Assembly: GCA_964415365.1 (NCBI GenBank)
Contig: CAYPYW010000008.1
Span: forward strand, 29,563-93,562
Direction: 5' to 3'
From: Hydromicrobium sp964415365
Lineage (GTDB): Bacteria; Actinomycetota; Humimicrobiia; Humimicrobiales; Humimicrobiaceae
DNA length: 64,000 bases
In this document: positions 51,256 through 60,458 of the stretch, one piece after another
Layout of the letters: each line of letters opens with the position of its first letter
Position numbering within the stretch: position 1 is the first letter of the stretch
The notes under the pieces: generated by a model
What the model saw: the letters and a program-made list of their open reading frames with translations, nothing else
Databases searched by the model: none
What the model was told of the DNA's origin: nothing
Made by a program: the position numbers and the translations under genes

Positions 51256-51690
51256 CTATTCGTTAGGATATGCTCCATCTTCAGTCATTATTCCATTAGC
51301 AAAAACTATATCATCGTTCCCGCCATCGACTTTATTTATCCCATAACTTTTAAGGACATAACTGGTACTGTTGGGAGAAGTATAGTGATAGGTATTTCCC
51401 CAGATGTCGTTTCCTGAAATGTCGGTCATGATGCCGCTTACTTTTAGTGCGTTCGGGAAATCACCTTCGGCGGGGTAGGTGTGATTGTCTGTAATATATA
51501 TCTCGAGAGCCTTGGCAATGTTATACATTTCGGTTTCAGTTGCTGTCTCTCTGGCTCTACTGGTTATGAGTATGTAGCTGGGAATAGCAATTGCTGTAAG
51601 CGTAACCAGAACAACTATAACCACCAATAACTCGACCAGAGTAAATCCCTTTTCTTCTTTAAATATATTATTAAAGTTATAAGTAAACAT
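51256..51690 (-). CDS. Type II/IV pseudopilin, GspG-like, solitary
   Basis: This 144-residue prepilin has the peptidase site EEKG before FTLVELLVVIVV, i.e. cleavage after the glycine with F+1 and E+5, then the long hydrophobic helix. The C-terminal domain (WGNTYHYTSPNSTSYVLKSY, GGNDDIV) is like calcium-binding major pseudopilins. It would form pili or a secretion pseudopilus after methylation. No other pilus or type II secretion gene lies in the window. Convergent with the dehydrogenase gene, 24 bp apart. Confidence 0.9.
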   Translation of the reverse strand: MFTYNFNNIFKEEKGFTLVELLVVIVVLVTLTAIAIPSYILITSRARETATETEMYNIAKALEIYITDNHTYPAEGDFPNALKVSGIMTDISGNDIWGNTYHYTSPNSTSYVLKSYGINKVDGGNDDIVFANGIMTEDGAYPNE

Positions 51691-51962
51691 TAATATTTGA
51701 CCATTAATTTATATGTGTTTTAAAGCTATATATTTACATTTCTATATTATACCTGAAATTAAATAATTTAAACATTTATTAAGTATTGGTTATATATTAA
51801 TTATATATTATATCGGTTTTGTTCCATTTAGTATATAATAGTACTAAATATAAATATCAGGCATATAAAGTAAAAATTTTTTAAAGTTAAGATAAAAGAC
51901 TATATTTAATTTTTCATATATTTTAAGGCGGAGAAATCTAATATTCACATTTTAAATTAATA

Positions 51963-52970
51963 ATGGACAACAAAGACAGTATAGATTTAAAAATTCTAAA
52001 AGCCATTTTTGGGATTGCAAGTTCTATCGGATCTGAGCTGGAATTAGAAAAAGTCTGCGATTTGATTGTAGAAAAAGTTTTTAAGGTCATCAATTGCAAC
52101 GGGTGTGCTATAATCCTGATAGATGAAAAGGGGGTCAGATTGCAGAGTGAAATTGGGTTTGGGAAAAGTATTAGAGAGGTTGAGTTCAACCGGGAGATGC
52201 CTCTAATAAAATATATGCTATCCACGAAAAATAAGCTTTTTATCGGCAATATCGAAAGTTCCTATTTTAAATATAGTATTCCTAAAGGAGAAAAAACAAC
52301 TTCTATGATATGCATACCTATTATAGTGAAAGAAGAGGTGAAGGGAATTATTTATATTGATTCAAAAAAGACAAATGCATTCTCCTGTAAGCACGAGTAT
52401 TTTTTAAATATACTAGCTCATGAAATCTCAATTGCAATAGAGAGAGCGTTGAATTATGAGCAGATAAAAAAACTGACTATAGTGGATGCATTAACCGGTG
52501 TGTTTAACAGGAGGAAATTTGATATAGATTTACAGGATGCATTAAATGAAGCTATAAGGTATGTAAAAAGCCTGTCACTTCTTATGATAGATATTGATCA
52601 TTTTAAAAGATATAATGATTTTCATGGTCATCAAATGGGAGATATGGTTTTGAGGAGGATTGGAGGAATCTTTATTGAAAATAAAAGATCTACTGACAGA
52701 GTATATCGCTATGGAGGGGAAGAGTTTTCCGTAATTTGCTGTGAAACAAATAAAGAGAGTGCCAGGATCTTTGCTGAAAGGCTGCGCGAGGTTGTGCACC
52801 GTGGTAAATTTGAAGGAGAAGGGAAAATAAAGCCAGCGGGTAATCTTACCATAAGCGTAGGAGTTTCTAATTTTCCTTTTGATGCTACCAGAATGGACTA
52901 TCTTGTAAAGCGTGCCGACGATGCCCTGTATAAAGCTAAAGCTGAAGGTAGAGACAGGGTAGTGGCATAG
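51963..52970 (+). CDS. Diguanylate cyclase: GAF sensor + GGDEF
   Basis: This 335-residue cytosolic protein has a GAF domain at about 10-155 and a GGDEF domain at about 165-330. LTGVFNRRKF and MIDIDHFKRYND start the cyclase; YGGEEF (about 249-254) is the active A-site, and RSTD five residues before it fits the RxxD inhibitory I-site. It should make cyclic di-GMP under control of a small-molecule signal at the GAF domain. The gene stands alone with AGGCGGAGAA about 30 bp upstream of the ATG, but no close Shine-Dalgarno. Confidence 0.9.
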   Translation: MDNKDSIDLKILKAIFGIASSIGSELELEKVCDLIVEKVFKVINCNGCAIILIDEKGVRLQSEIGFGKSIREVEFNREMPLIKYMLSTKNKLFIGNIESSYFKYSIPKGEKTTSMICIPIIVKEEVKGIIYIDSKKTNAFSCKHEYFLNILAHEISIAIERALNYEQIKKLTIVDALTGVFNRRKFDIDLQDALNEAIRYVKSLSLLMIDIDHFKRYNDFHGHQMGDMVLRRIGGIFIENKRSTDRVYRYGGEEFSVICCETNKESARIFAERLREVVHRGKFEGEGKIKPAGNLTISVGVSNFPFDATRMDYLVKRADDALYKAKAEGRDRVVA

Positions 52971-53009
52971 TTTTTTAACCATCCGCAATTTGAATTAATT
53001 TTTGAAAAT

Positions 53010-53052
53010 TTGACAAAGATTTTGTTTATGGTTATAGTTAGATTAATCTAAC
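53010..53052 (+). promoter_or_regulatory. Promoter and palindromic operator of the DtxR-family gene
   Basis: TTGACA (53010-53015), a 17-base spacer and TATAGT (53033-53038). The perfect 16-base palindrome GTTAGATTAATCTAAC (53037-53052) starts on the last two bases of the -10, a DtxR/MntR-type box placed for autorepression. Its half-site GTTAGA recurs in the same register at feoA. Confidence 0.75.
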
Positions 53053-53083
53053 ATTTTTAGATAAAATAAAAAATGAGAGTAAT

Positions 53084-53545
53084 ATGAAAAAGCTGACCCA
53101 AAGTTTGGAAGATTATCTTGAGGCAATGTATGTGATAGGCCTTACCAATAAAGTTATCAGAGTAAAGGAAATCGCGAAATTTCTGGATGTAAAGACACCA
53201 TCAGTAGTCGATGCAGTAGGGAAACTAACTGAAAAAGGGCTGGTAATTCATGAAAAGTATGGATACCTGGAATTGACTGATGAAGGTTATAAGCTGGGCA
53301 GGGGAATAAATAATAAACACGAGAAGGTATATAAATTTTTAAATGGAATCCTTGGAGTAAGTGATAGTGTTTCTAAAAAAGATGCCTGCAATATCGAACA
53401 TTATATAAGCAAGGAAGCTATGGAAAAAATGATAAAGTTTACCAGGTTTGTAGATACCTGTCCAGATGGTTATCCCCAATGGCTGAAACACTTCAATTAT
53501 TATGCTAGATATGGGAAGCATCCCAATTGTTCTAAAAAAAAGTAA
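53084..53545 (+). CDS. DtxR/MntR-family metal-dependent transcription repressor
   Basis: This 153-residue protein has an N-terminal winged helix (LTQSLEDYLEAMYVIGLT, then VKEIAKFLDVKTPSVVDAVG as recognition helix) and a dimerisation domain with metal-ligand candidates (HEKVYKFLNGILGV, CNIEHYISKEAMEKM). It lacks the SH3-like third domain, as in MntR. The final part KHFNYYARYGKHPNC has additional His and Cys residues. It lies directly before the ferrous iron genes and their promoter has the same operator half-sites, so it probably senses Fe(II) (or Mn) and represses feoAB and itself. Confidence 0.88.
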   Translation: MKKLTQSLEDYLEAMYVIGLTNKVIRVKEIAKFLDVKTPSVVDAVGKLTEKGLVIHEKYGYLELTDEGYKLGRGINNKHEKVYKFLNGILGVSDSVSKKDACNIEHYISKEAMEKMIKFTRFVDTCPDGYPQWLKHFNYYARYGKHPNCSKKK

Positions 53546-53606
53546 AAAGATAAAGTCCCTTAGGTCATTTTCACAAATTCCTGGCTTTCAGTTAAAAAAA
53601 ATTTTC

Positions 53607-53649
53607 TTGACAAATCTATGTAAACCTATTAAAGTTAGACAAGGCTAAT
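53607..53649 (+). promoter_or_regulatory. feoAB promoter with DtxR-type box
   Basis: TTGACA (53607-53612), a 17-base spacer and TAAAGT (53630-53635), then GTTAGACAAGGCTAAT (53634-53649) overlapping the last two bases of the -10. This imperfect palindrome shares GTTAGA and CTAA with the operator at 53037-53052 and is in the identical register. Confidence 0.65.
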
Positions 53650-53672
53650 AATTATTAATAAGGCTAGTTAAA

Positions 53673-53960
53673 ATGAGAAGATGGGGTTTAAGAAGAAGAA
53701 TAAGTGCCGGAAGGATGCCGCTGACTGGTGGGAGAATCTTTAGCATGGCTGATGCAATTCCAGGGAGAAAATATAGAATAATGAAGATTGACGGCGGATG
53801 CAGGCTTAATTCCCGGCTTTGCGCGATGGGATTTATTCCTGGTGAAATTTTCCAGGTCTCTAATGCCTCAATGGGAGGGCCATTGTGTGTTTTTGTTAAG
53901 GGCACAAAGGTTGCCATTGGAAGAGGAATGGCTGAGAGGATCCAGATCAGGGAGATATAA
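53673..53960 (+). CDS. feoA: Ferrous iron transport protein A
   Basis: This 95-residue protein has the SH3-like FeoA domain from about residue 25 (MADAIPGRKYRIMKIDGGCR, LCAMGFIPGEIFQV, GTKVAIGRGMAERIQI). The first 24 residues are basic (MRRWGLRRRISAGRMPL) and not part of the usual 75-residue protein. ATG 53745 would give a standard 71-residue FeoA, with GGGAG about 12 bases upstream; the ATG at 53673 has no better site. The longer form is listed because it fills the space after the promoter, but the shorter is quite possible. Its TAA overlaps the feoB ATG by 1 base. Confidence 0.85.
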   Translation: MRRWGLRRRISAGRMPLTGGRIFSMADAIPGRKYRIMKIDGGCRLNSRLCAMGFIPGEIFQVSNASMGGPLCVFVKGTKVAIGRGMAERIQIREI

Positions 53961-56107
53961 TGGCGGTGAAGGAAGTAACCATTGCTCTTTCGGGAAACCC
54001 AAATTCTGGTAAAACAACCATCTTTAACAATTTAACTGGCTTAAGACAACATGTAGGAAACTATCCCGGAGTTACTGTTGAAAAAAAGACCGGTATAGTT
54101 GAGTATAAAGGATACCGGATAAATATTGTTGACCTGCCTGGCATTTACAGTCTTACTGCATATTCTATGGAAGAGATTGTGGCCAGGAATTTTATTGTCA
54201 ATGATAAACCGGATGTGGTTATTGATATCATTGATTCCTCCAATCTAGAACGCAACCTCTACCTCGCAATCCAACTTATGGAACTGGATGTACCTCTGAT
54301 TTTGGCATTTAATATGACTGATGTAGTCAAAAAGAGTGGTAAAAAAATAGATATTAGCCTGCTTTCTGAACTTTTCGGTGCACCTATTGTAGAGACAGTA
54401 GGTTCCAGGGGATTAGGTAGTGACGAGTTACTGGAAGCAACAGTGAAGGTAATAAACAGCAAGATAGAAAAGAAAGTAGAAATGAAATATGGTGAGGAGA
54501 TAGAAAATGAGATTGGCAGGATTGTATCAGTTTTGGAAAAACAAAAAGTTCCAACCTTTAATTTTGATGTCAGGTGGATTGCAGTAAAACTCCTGGAGCA
54601 GGATAAAGAGATAATAGATACCATAAAGAAGGGATCGGGTCCGAAATACTCAGAAGTTGAGGAAACAGTTAATATTTCAATAAATCATATAACCAGTATA
54701 TTGAGAGATACTCCTGAGATAATAATAGCTGATGCAAGATATGGGTTCATTAAAGGAGCACTTCTGGAAGCGTATAAAGAGGTCGGTTCGGTAAAGTTGG
54801 ATAGAAGTGAGAAAATTGACAGAATACTTACTAACAGGATACTGGGGATACCAATATTTGCCCTTATAATCTGGCTTATGTTTCAATTTGTATTCACGCT
54901 TGGGAAATATCCTGTGGGCTGGCTGGAGCTGGGTTTTGAGAAATTAAGCGCTCTCTTCGCTAACATTATACCACAGGGTCTGATAAGGTCGCTCCTGATT
55001 GACGGGGTAATAGGTGGAGTGGGAGGAGTAATTACGTTTACTCCTAATATAATACTACTGTTTTTTGCCATAGCTCTTCTTGAAGATTCCGGTTACATGG
55101 CAAGAGCGGCATTTGTTATGGACAGGGTAATGCATAAGATAGGACTTCATGGGAAATCTTTTATTCCTCTGGTTATCGGATTTGGCTGTACAGTCCCGGC
55201 ATATATGGGGTCCAGGATTCTCGAAAATAGAAAAGACCGGTTGGTTACTATGCACATAAATACTTTTATGAGCTGTGGTGCGAGACTTCCGGTATATATA
55301 CTTTTTGCTGGCGCATTTTTTCCTGCCGTAGCCGGGAATGTGATATTTTCAATTTATTTAATAGGGGTGGTGATGGCTATTATCATGGCCAGAGTGCTGC
55401 GGGCAACCAGATTCAAAGGCGAGTCAGATCCCTTTGTTATGGAACTGCCGCCTTATCGTATACCGACGCTCAAGGGAATATTGATTCATACCTGGGAGAG
55501 AACCTGGATGTATATTAAAAAGGCAGGCACCATAATACTAGCTATATCAATATTAATGTGGATGCTTTTTACTTTTCCTATGATAGGAAGTAATTACTCA
55601 CAGGATTATGAAGCTCAGATTGAGCAGATTGAGCAGTCATATCAATCTGGTGAAATAACTGATGGAGAATATAATGAGAAGATAACAGCGGTAGAGGCGG
55701 AGATGGCGGGTGAAAGGCTGGCATATTCAGCTGCAGGGAGGCTCGGACGTTTTCTGGAGCCGGTATTTAGACCGCTTGGTTTTGACTGGAAAATGGTGGT
55801 GGCTACTATTTCAGGAGTTGCCGCAAAAGAAATGATAGTGTCCACCATGGGCACTCTTTACAGTATACAGGAGGAGGCAGACGGTCAATCTGGTTCTTTA
55901 AAGACAGCTCTGTATAAGCATTACACTCCCCTGGTGGGATATAACTTTATGTTATTTACATTGCTCTATTTTCCCTGTATGGCCAGTATGGTTATGTTTA
56001 GAAAAGAAGCCGGGACAAAAGAGATGTTATTTCAGATAGGATATACTTTACTTCTTGCCTGGACGATGTCTTTTCTGGTTTTTCAAATAGGAAGAATTTT
56101 TATCTGA
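53960..56107 (+). CDS. feoB: Ferrous iron transporter B
   Basis: This 715-residue protein has an N-terminal GTPase domain: G1 GNPNSGKTT (12-20), G2 region VGNYPGVTVEKKTG, G3 DLPGIYSLTAYS and G4 FNMTD. A helical spacer follows (about 170-260), then a membrane domain with two Gate motifs (GFGCTVPAYMGSRILENRKD and ATISGVAAKEMIVSTMGTLY). It imports Fe(II) under anoxic conditions. A charged loop near 540-580 (QIEQIEQSYQSGEITDGEYN) is typical. It is cotranscribed with feoA. Confidence 0.95.
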   Translation: MAVKEVTIALSGNPNSGKTTIFNNLTGLRQHVGNYPGVTVEKKTGIVEYKGYRINIVDLPGIYSLTAYSMEEIVARNFIVNDKPDVVIDIIDSSNLERNLYLAIQLMELDVPLILAFNMTDVVKKSGKKIDISLLSELFGAPIVETVGSRGLGSDELLEATVKVINSKIEKKVEMKYGEEIENEIGRIVSVLEKQKVPTFNFDVRWIAVKLLEQDKEIIDTIKKGSGPKYSEVEETVNISINHITSILRDTPEIIIADARYGFIKGALLEAYKEVGSVKLDRSEKIDRILTNRILGIPIFALIIWLMFQFVFTLGKYPVGWLELGFEKLSALFANIIPQGLIRSLLIDGVIGGVGGVITFTPNIILLFFAIALLEDSGYMARAAFVMDRVMHKIGLHGKSFIPLVIGFGCTVPAYMGSRILENRKDRLVTMHINTFMSCGARLPVYILFAGAFFPAVAGNVIFSIYLIGVVMAIIMARVLRATRFKGESDPFVMELPPYRIPTLKGILIHTWERTWMYIKKAGTIILAISILMWMLFTFPMIGSNYSQDYEAQIEQIEQSYQSGEITDGEYNEKITAVEAEMAGERLAYSAAGRLGRFLEPVFRPLGFDWKMVVATISGVAAKEMIVSTMGTLYSIQEEADGQSGSLKTALYKHYTPLVGYNFMLFTLLYFPCMASMVMFRKEAGTKEMLFQIGYTLLLAWTMSFLVFQIGRIFI

Positions 56108-56171
56108 CATTATAACAAGGTAGAGAGTATCGAAATATAAAAGAAGATTTATCTAAAACGGGTGAGTCAAA

Positions 56172-56321
56172 ATGTGGGAAATAGCTTTGATAGTAGTTAT
56201 AGGCCTGGCTGCAATGGTCTATTTAATAATATTTTTTATAAGACAGTCGAAGAAAAAAAGTGCATGCATTGGATGTCCTTATGCTGATGAGTGTAAGAAA
56301 AATAGATTAGACAAATCTTAG
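56172..56321 (+). CDS. FeoB-associated Cys-rich membrane protein
   Basis: This 49-residue protein starts at ATG 56172, 64 bp after feoB. One N-terminal membrane helix (IALIVVIGLAAMVYLIIFF) is followed by basic RQSKKKS and three cysteines in CIGCPYADEC. Size, topology and position match the FeoB-associated Cys-rich protein family often found after feoB in anaerobes, where it may act like FeoC in iron handling or sensing. Confidence 0.8.
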   Translation: MWEIALIVVIGLAAMVYLIIFFIRQSKKKSACIGCPYADECKKNRLDKS

Positions 56322-56639
56322 GATCCGTTAAATTTCGACATTATCGGACTATATAGGCTTTGATAATGTTTCTTTTTTATTTCAGAGCCTGGGCATTTCC
56401 AAAATATACTTTATATTAACCTCCGATTGTATAATAGTAGATATAATATATAATGGGTGTGTGCTGATACTTTTATGGTATGTAGAAAAGAACAGTAAGG
56501 TTGTTATTAAGTAATGTTTTGATATAAAGAGTCCGCATTTTTTAGCGAACCTTCCAAAATAAAGTCAGCGTTTTTACATTATTTATAATATTCCTTTTTT
56601 ATATAAAGATAATTTTTAACAAAATGGAAGGAAATTAAA
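56322..56639. other. Intergenic region before the RRM gene; terminator and long AT-rich leader
   Basis: 318 bp without a coding frame. It contains a candidate terminator (56338-56380) and TATAAT-like elements at about 56420-56450 (TATAATAGTAGATATAATAT). The 180 or so bases before the RRM gene could be a long 5' leader, as for many cold-induced RNA-binding genes, but I see no known RNA motif. Confidence 0.5.
56338..56380 (+). terminator. Candidate terminator of the feo operon
   Basis: ACATTATC (56338-56345) pairs with GATAATGT (56362-56369) around a 16-base loop, followed by TTCTTTTTTAT. The large loop and AT-rich stem lower the certainty. Confidence 0.45.
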
Positions 56640-56984
56640 GTGAATAAAAGATTATATGTAGGCAACTTGGAATACTCTACTACAGATGAAGAACTGGGAG
56701 AATTATTCTCAAGTGAGGGAAGTGTAGCTTATGCAAAAGTGATTAGAAGTCTGGATGGTAGATCAAAAGGTTTTGGATTTGTAGAAATGGGAACCGAAGA
56801 AGAGGCAGCTAAGGCTATTGAAAAGTATAACCAGAGTAGTTTCAAAGAAAGAACTATCGTGGTAAGTGAAGCCAGACCCCAGAGAAGTAGAAGTTTTGGT
56901 GAATACAGGAGAGGCAGTGATCACCGTAATGCACCTAAAGATGATCTTAATTATAAGTTAAGAAAAATAAGAAGAAGGTTTTAA
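56640..56984 (+). CDS. RRM-type RNA-binding protein
   Basis: This 114-residue protein has one RNA recognition motif at about 3-80: RNP2 LYVGNL and RNP1 KGFGFVEM with the aromatic RNA-stacking residues. A basic, arginine-rich C-terminal tail (PQRSRSFGEYRRGSDHRN ... KLRKIRRRF) follows. Such single-RRM proteins are widespread in bacteria (cyanobacterial Rbp type), often cold-induced. The start is GTG with GGAAGGAAA upstream. Role probably RNA chaperone or regulator; no target is evident. Confidence 0.9.
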   Translation: MNKRLYVGNLEYSTTDEELGELFSSEGSVAYAKVIRSLDGRSKGFGFVEMGTEEEAAKAIEKYNQSSFKERTIVVSEARPQRSRSFGEYRRGSDHRNAPKDDLNYKLRKIRRRF

Positions 56985-57063
56985 ATAGGTAATTCAATTG
57001 CTATATAGAATGATTATTAAGATCTATAAATGAAACGTAAATTTTGATTTTTTAGAGGAATAA

Positions 57064-57957
57064 ATGCCTTATAAAATAGTGGGCATCGGAGAAGTATTAT
57101 GGGATGTCTTTCTACATGGCAAAAAATTGGGTGGAGCTCCAGCTAATTTTGCCTATTTTGCTAAAAATCTAGGGCAGGACGGGATAGCTGCCAGCAGGAT
57201 TGGCAGCGATCCATTGGGTAGAGAGATTCTGGATTCATTAAAGGAGATTGGCCTAACTGAGGATTTTATACAGATTGACTTAAAACATCCCACCGGGACA
57301 GTCGAAGTAAGAGTTGATGATAATGGGCAGCCGGATTATATAATTCATAGAAATGTAGCCTGGGATTTTTTGGAATTGGATGACAGTTGGAAAGAACTTT
57401 CCAGGGAGGTTGATGTTATATGTTTTGGCACCCTTGCTCAGAGATCTCTGAGGTCCCGAAAAACTATTATTGATTTTTTAAAGATGTCTGGAAATAGTAC
57501 TATCAAAGTATTTGATATAAATTTAAGACAGAATTTCTACTCTCTTAAAACAATTATTCAATCACTTGAACTTGCCACGATATTCAAATTAAATGATATG
57601 GAGCTAAAACTGCTGAAGAATTTAATGGGCAGCGCAGGGGAGAAGAATGATATCAGCTTTTGTAAAAAACTTCTGGGGACGTATGGCATAAAACTGGTAT
57701 GTATTACCAGGGGGAAAGATGGAAGCCTGCTTATTGATAGAAATGGTTATTATGATCACCCCGGCTATAAAGTCTCTGTTGTCGATACGGTTGGTGCCGG
57801 AGATGCTTTTACTGCAGCTATGGCAGTAGAATATCTTGATGGTGGAACGCTTGAGGAAATGAGCAATTCAGCCAACAGATTGGGATCATGGGTGTCTTCA
57901 CATACCGGGCCTACTCCTGCACTGGATAATGCGATAAAGAAATCTCTTTCTAAATAA
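57064..57957 (+). CDS. PfkB-family carbohydrate kinase (fructokinase-like)
   Basis: This 297-residue kinase has the PfkB signatures: GEVLWDVFLHGKKLGGAPANFAYFAKNLG (residues 7 on; GGAPANFA is the glycine motif) and the ATP-site/catalytic motif DTVGAGDAFTAAM near 240-252 with D247 as base. Sequence order is closest to fructokinase/ribokinase-like members. AGAGGAATAA precedes the ATG. No sugar transport gene is adjacent, so the substrate is open. Confidence 0.88.
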   Translation: MPYKIVGIGEVLWDVFLHGKKLGGAPANFAYFAKNLGQDGIAASRIGSDPLGREILDSLKEIGLTEDFIQIDLKHPTGTVEVRVDDNGQPDYIIHRNVAWDFLELDDSWKELSREVDVICFGTLAQRSLRSRKTIIDFLKMSGNSTIKVFDINLRQNFYSLKTIIQSLELATIFKLNDMELKLLKNLMGSAGEKNDISFCKKLLGTYGIKLVCITRGKDGSLLIDRNGYYDHPGYKVSVVDTVGAGDAFTAAMAVEYLDGGTLEEMSNSANRLGSWVSSHTGPTPALDNAIKKSLSK

Positions 57958-57996
57958 ATACGTTTTTTAAAAGTATTATGTGAAACTTTGATTGCC

Positions 57997-58788
57997 TTAG
58001 GCTTTCATCTTCCATTTGGTAAGGATATTTTCCCGGTCAAAAATTTTAACCGCAAGCCTTAAAACCAGCGGGCATACTGCCAGTAGGACCAGGCATCCTA
58101 TAAGAAGGTAGGTAATATTTAAAAGAAAGAATCCTGCCAGCTGAAGGCCAATAACGAGATAGATTGGAAATATTATAATTGCACCTATTCCCTGTGCAGA
58201 CCTTACATCAGTAGACCTTGAGGAAACGATTATACTGGCCATAGTCATTATGAAAGACAATATAGGACTTAACAAAAAAGCTACTATTACCCATTCGGCA
58301 GTGGGAAGGGGAGCATAACCCAGTTTAATAAAGGCTGCAATATCCACCACTATGGTAAGTAAAATGAAACTAATAGTAGAAATAATGAAAGCTGGAACCC
58401 AGGCTGTAAGCGATTTTCCCAGCAGTAGTTCGGATGTTTTTATGGGTGTGACTAGTAGTGGCTCAAGAGTATTATTCTCCTTTTCCATAATGACTGAGGA
58501 GGGGGCAATAAGGCTGGGGACCATAGCCGGAAGCATAAGCAAGAAAATAAGTAATTGTTTTAAGATAAATCCTATAAGTACCTTAAGCGGATCGCCAACC
58601 TGACCGAACATTTTATTTATAAAATTTATAGTTTCTTCATCATCCAGTATGGAGCTACTTCCGAGAATAAACAGCAGTGGCATAGCAACTGAGAATAAGG
58701 CAGTGATTATAAGGATGGGCACCCATATGTTTTTATTCCTTATAACCTCTTTTATTTCTTTTTTAAAAATAATTCCTGCTTTTTTCAT
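57997..58788 (-). CDS. ABC-2 type transporter permease
   Basis: This 263-residue protein has six predicted membrane helices, NatB/ABC-2 type (FKKEIKEVIRNKNIWVPILI at the N-terminus, VMEKENNTLEPLLVTPIKTSELLLGKSL in the middle). The MEKExxTLExLLxxPI motif is a hallmark of this group. It overlaps its ATPase gene by 4 bases and together they form a two-gene export system (Na+, drug or peptide) with unknown substrate. Confidence 0.87.
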   Translation of the reverse strand: MKKAGIIFKKEIKEVIRNKNIWVPILIITALFSVAMPLLFILGSSSILDDEETINFINKMFGQVGDPLKVLIGFILKQLLIFLLMLPAMVPSLIAPSSVIMEKENNTLEPLLVTPIKTSELLLGKSLTAWVPAFIISTISFILLTIVVDIAAFIKLGYAPLPTAEWVIVAFLLSPILSFIMTMASIIVSSRSTDVRSAQGIGAIIIFPIYLVIGLQLAGFFLLNITYLLIGCLVLLAVCPLVLRLAVKIFDRENILTKWKMKA

Positions 58789-59708
58789 TTTGCCTTTTCG
58801 TCTTTTATTAAATCAAGATATATTTCCTCTAAAGTTGCCTTTATCTCATTAAAATAAAGGATTCCGGCTCCACTATCAACCAATTTTTTTATGATTAGAG
58901 GATTTGAAATTTCCGGTTTTTCAATCACCACAATTGCTTTGTTTTCTTCAGTATGAATATTTTTTATTTCATCAATCTCTTCCATCAGTTTAATGTATCT
59001 GGTTGCATCGTCTACAAATATGATTTCAACCCTTTTATTTTTATCATCGCTCTGTAGTTCGGAAAGGGTTGCAATCCTTATGATCTTTTTCTTTATAATA
59101 CAGACTCTATCGGACAGATTAGAAGCCTCTTCCAGATTATGAGTACAGAGAAAAACAGTGGTTTTTTCTTTTTTTAAACTCTCGATGAAGGTTCTTACCA
59201 TATGAGCGCTTTCCGGGTCAAGGCCCGCAGTTGGCTCATCCAGAAGCAGTATCTTTGGTTCATGTATCAACGCCCGGGACAGTGCCAATTTTTGTTTCAT
59301 ACCTTTGGAATAAGTACCGACCAGCTCATCTCTTCTATCCCAGAGACCAAACATCTTGAGATATTTTTCAATGTTGTTTTTTCTCCTGGTGTCAGGCATA
59401 TCATAGAAACTTGAATAATATTCAAGGTTGTCGTAAGCAGATATTTTCTCATACATCCCCGGCGATTCAGTAAGTAATCCCGTTATTGATCTTATATATT
59501 CGCCACCACTCTGGGGATTTTTATTATCTATGGTTATCTTCCCTGAAGTCGGGGAGATAAGAGTGGAAAGCATCCTTATGGTGGTGGTTTTTCCGGCTCC
59601 ATTTGGGCCCAGAAAACCAAATATCTCACTTTCATTTATGTTAAAGGAGATATTCTCAACTGCAGTTACGGTTTCAAATTTTTTAGTAAGATTTTCCACC
59701 TTTATCAT
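58785..59708 (-). CDS. ABC transporter ATPase (NatA-like)
   Basis: This 307-residue protein has Walker A GPNGAGKTT (34-42), signature YSKGMKQKLALSRAL and Walker B LLLDEPTAGLDPES, with a C-terminal regulatory extension of about 70 residues. The KGMKQK signature is typical for ABC-2 exporter ATPases. It partners the permease encoded immediately downstream. Confidence 0.9.
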   Translation of the reverse strand: MIKVENLTKKFETVTAVENISFNINESEIFGFLGPNGAGKTTTIRMLSTLISPTSGKITIDNKNPQSGGEYIRSITGLLTESPGMYEKISAYDNLEYYSSFYDMPDTRRKNNIEKYLKMFGLWDRRDELVGTYSKGMKQKLALSRALIHEPKILLLDEPTAGLDPESAHMVRTFIESLKKEKTTVFLCTHNLEEASNLSDRVCIIKKKIIRIATLSELQSDDKNKRVEIIFVDDATRYIKLMEEIDEIKNIHTEENKAIVVIEKPEISNPLIIKKLVDSGAGILYFNEIKATLEEIYLDLIKDEKAK

Positions 59709-59864
59709 AAGAAAGGATTTTACCTTTAAATACGAAATATATCAAAATATTCCTTTTGAGATTTTGTCTGGCTTCTAATATAATTTCATTTGTTTGAAAA
59801 TGACAAACGGGCAAGATTTTATTAAGATAGATATAAAAATAAAATAAAAAATTCTGGAGAAGAA

Positions 59865-60458
59865 ATGAGCACAATTACCAGGACTAAAAAGATAGATATA
59901 CTTATGATAGATAACTATGACTCTTTTACTTTTAATCTCGTACAGTATCTAGGAATTCTGGGCGAGAATATAAAGGTCAGGAGAAATGATAAGATAACCC
60001 TGAATGAAATTAGAAAAATGGCGCCATCCAGGATAGTTATCTCGCCCGGCCCGGGAAGGCCGGTTGATGCTGGCATATCAAAAGATATAATCAAGCATTT
60101 TTATAAAGAAATGCCCATACTGGGAGTGTGCCTCGGACATCAGTGTATTGGAGAAGTGTTTGGTGCAGAGGTGATTAACTCGGGAACGGTCGTTCATGGA
60201 AAGACATCTGTTATCTATCATGACAGAAAAGGTATTTTTACAGGTATTGAAAATCCTTTCGAAGCGGCCAGATACCACTCTCTTATTTTAAAGAAAGATA
60301 CTATTCCTGACTGTCTGGAAGTAACCGCTCACACAGAAGACGGGATTGTAATGGGGGTAAGGCATAAAAACTACAAGCTGGAAGGAATACAGTTTCACCC
60401 GGAATCCTTCCTGACCCCGGTTGGATTAGATATACTTAAAAATTTCATCTATCTATGA
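59865..60458 (+). CDS. pabA: Aminodeoxychorismate/anthranilate synthase glutamine amidotransferase
   Basis: This 197-residue class I amidotransferase starts MIDNYDSFTFNLVQYLG (about 14-30). It has oxyanion region SPGPGRP, nucleophile in GVCLGHQ (about C85) and the H-x-E pair in GIQFHPESF. It supplies ammonia to PabB. As no trp genes are near and pabB and pabC follow directly, folate use (4-aminobenzoate) is favoured over tryptophan, though the protein can often serve both. It overlaps pabB by 4 bases. Confidence 0.9.
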   Translation: MSTITRTKKIDILMIDNYDSFTFNLVQYLGILGENIKVRRNDKITLNEIRKMAPSRIVISPGPGRPVDAGISKDIIKHFYKEMPILGVCLGHQCIGEVFGAEVINSGTVVHGKTSVIYHDRKGIFTGIENPFEAARYHSLILKKDTIPDCLEVTAHTEDGIVMGVRHKNYKLEGIQFHPESFLTPVGLDILKNFIYL

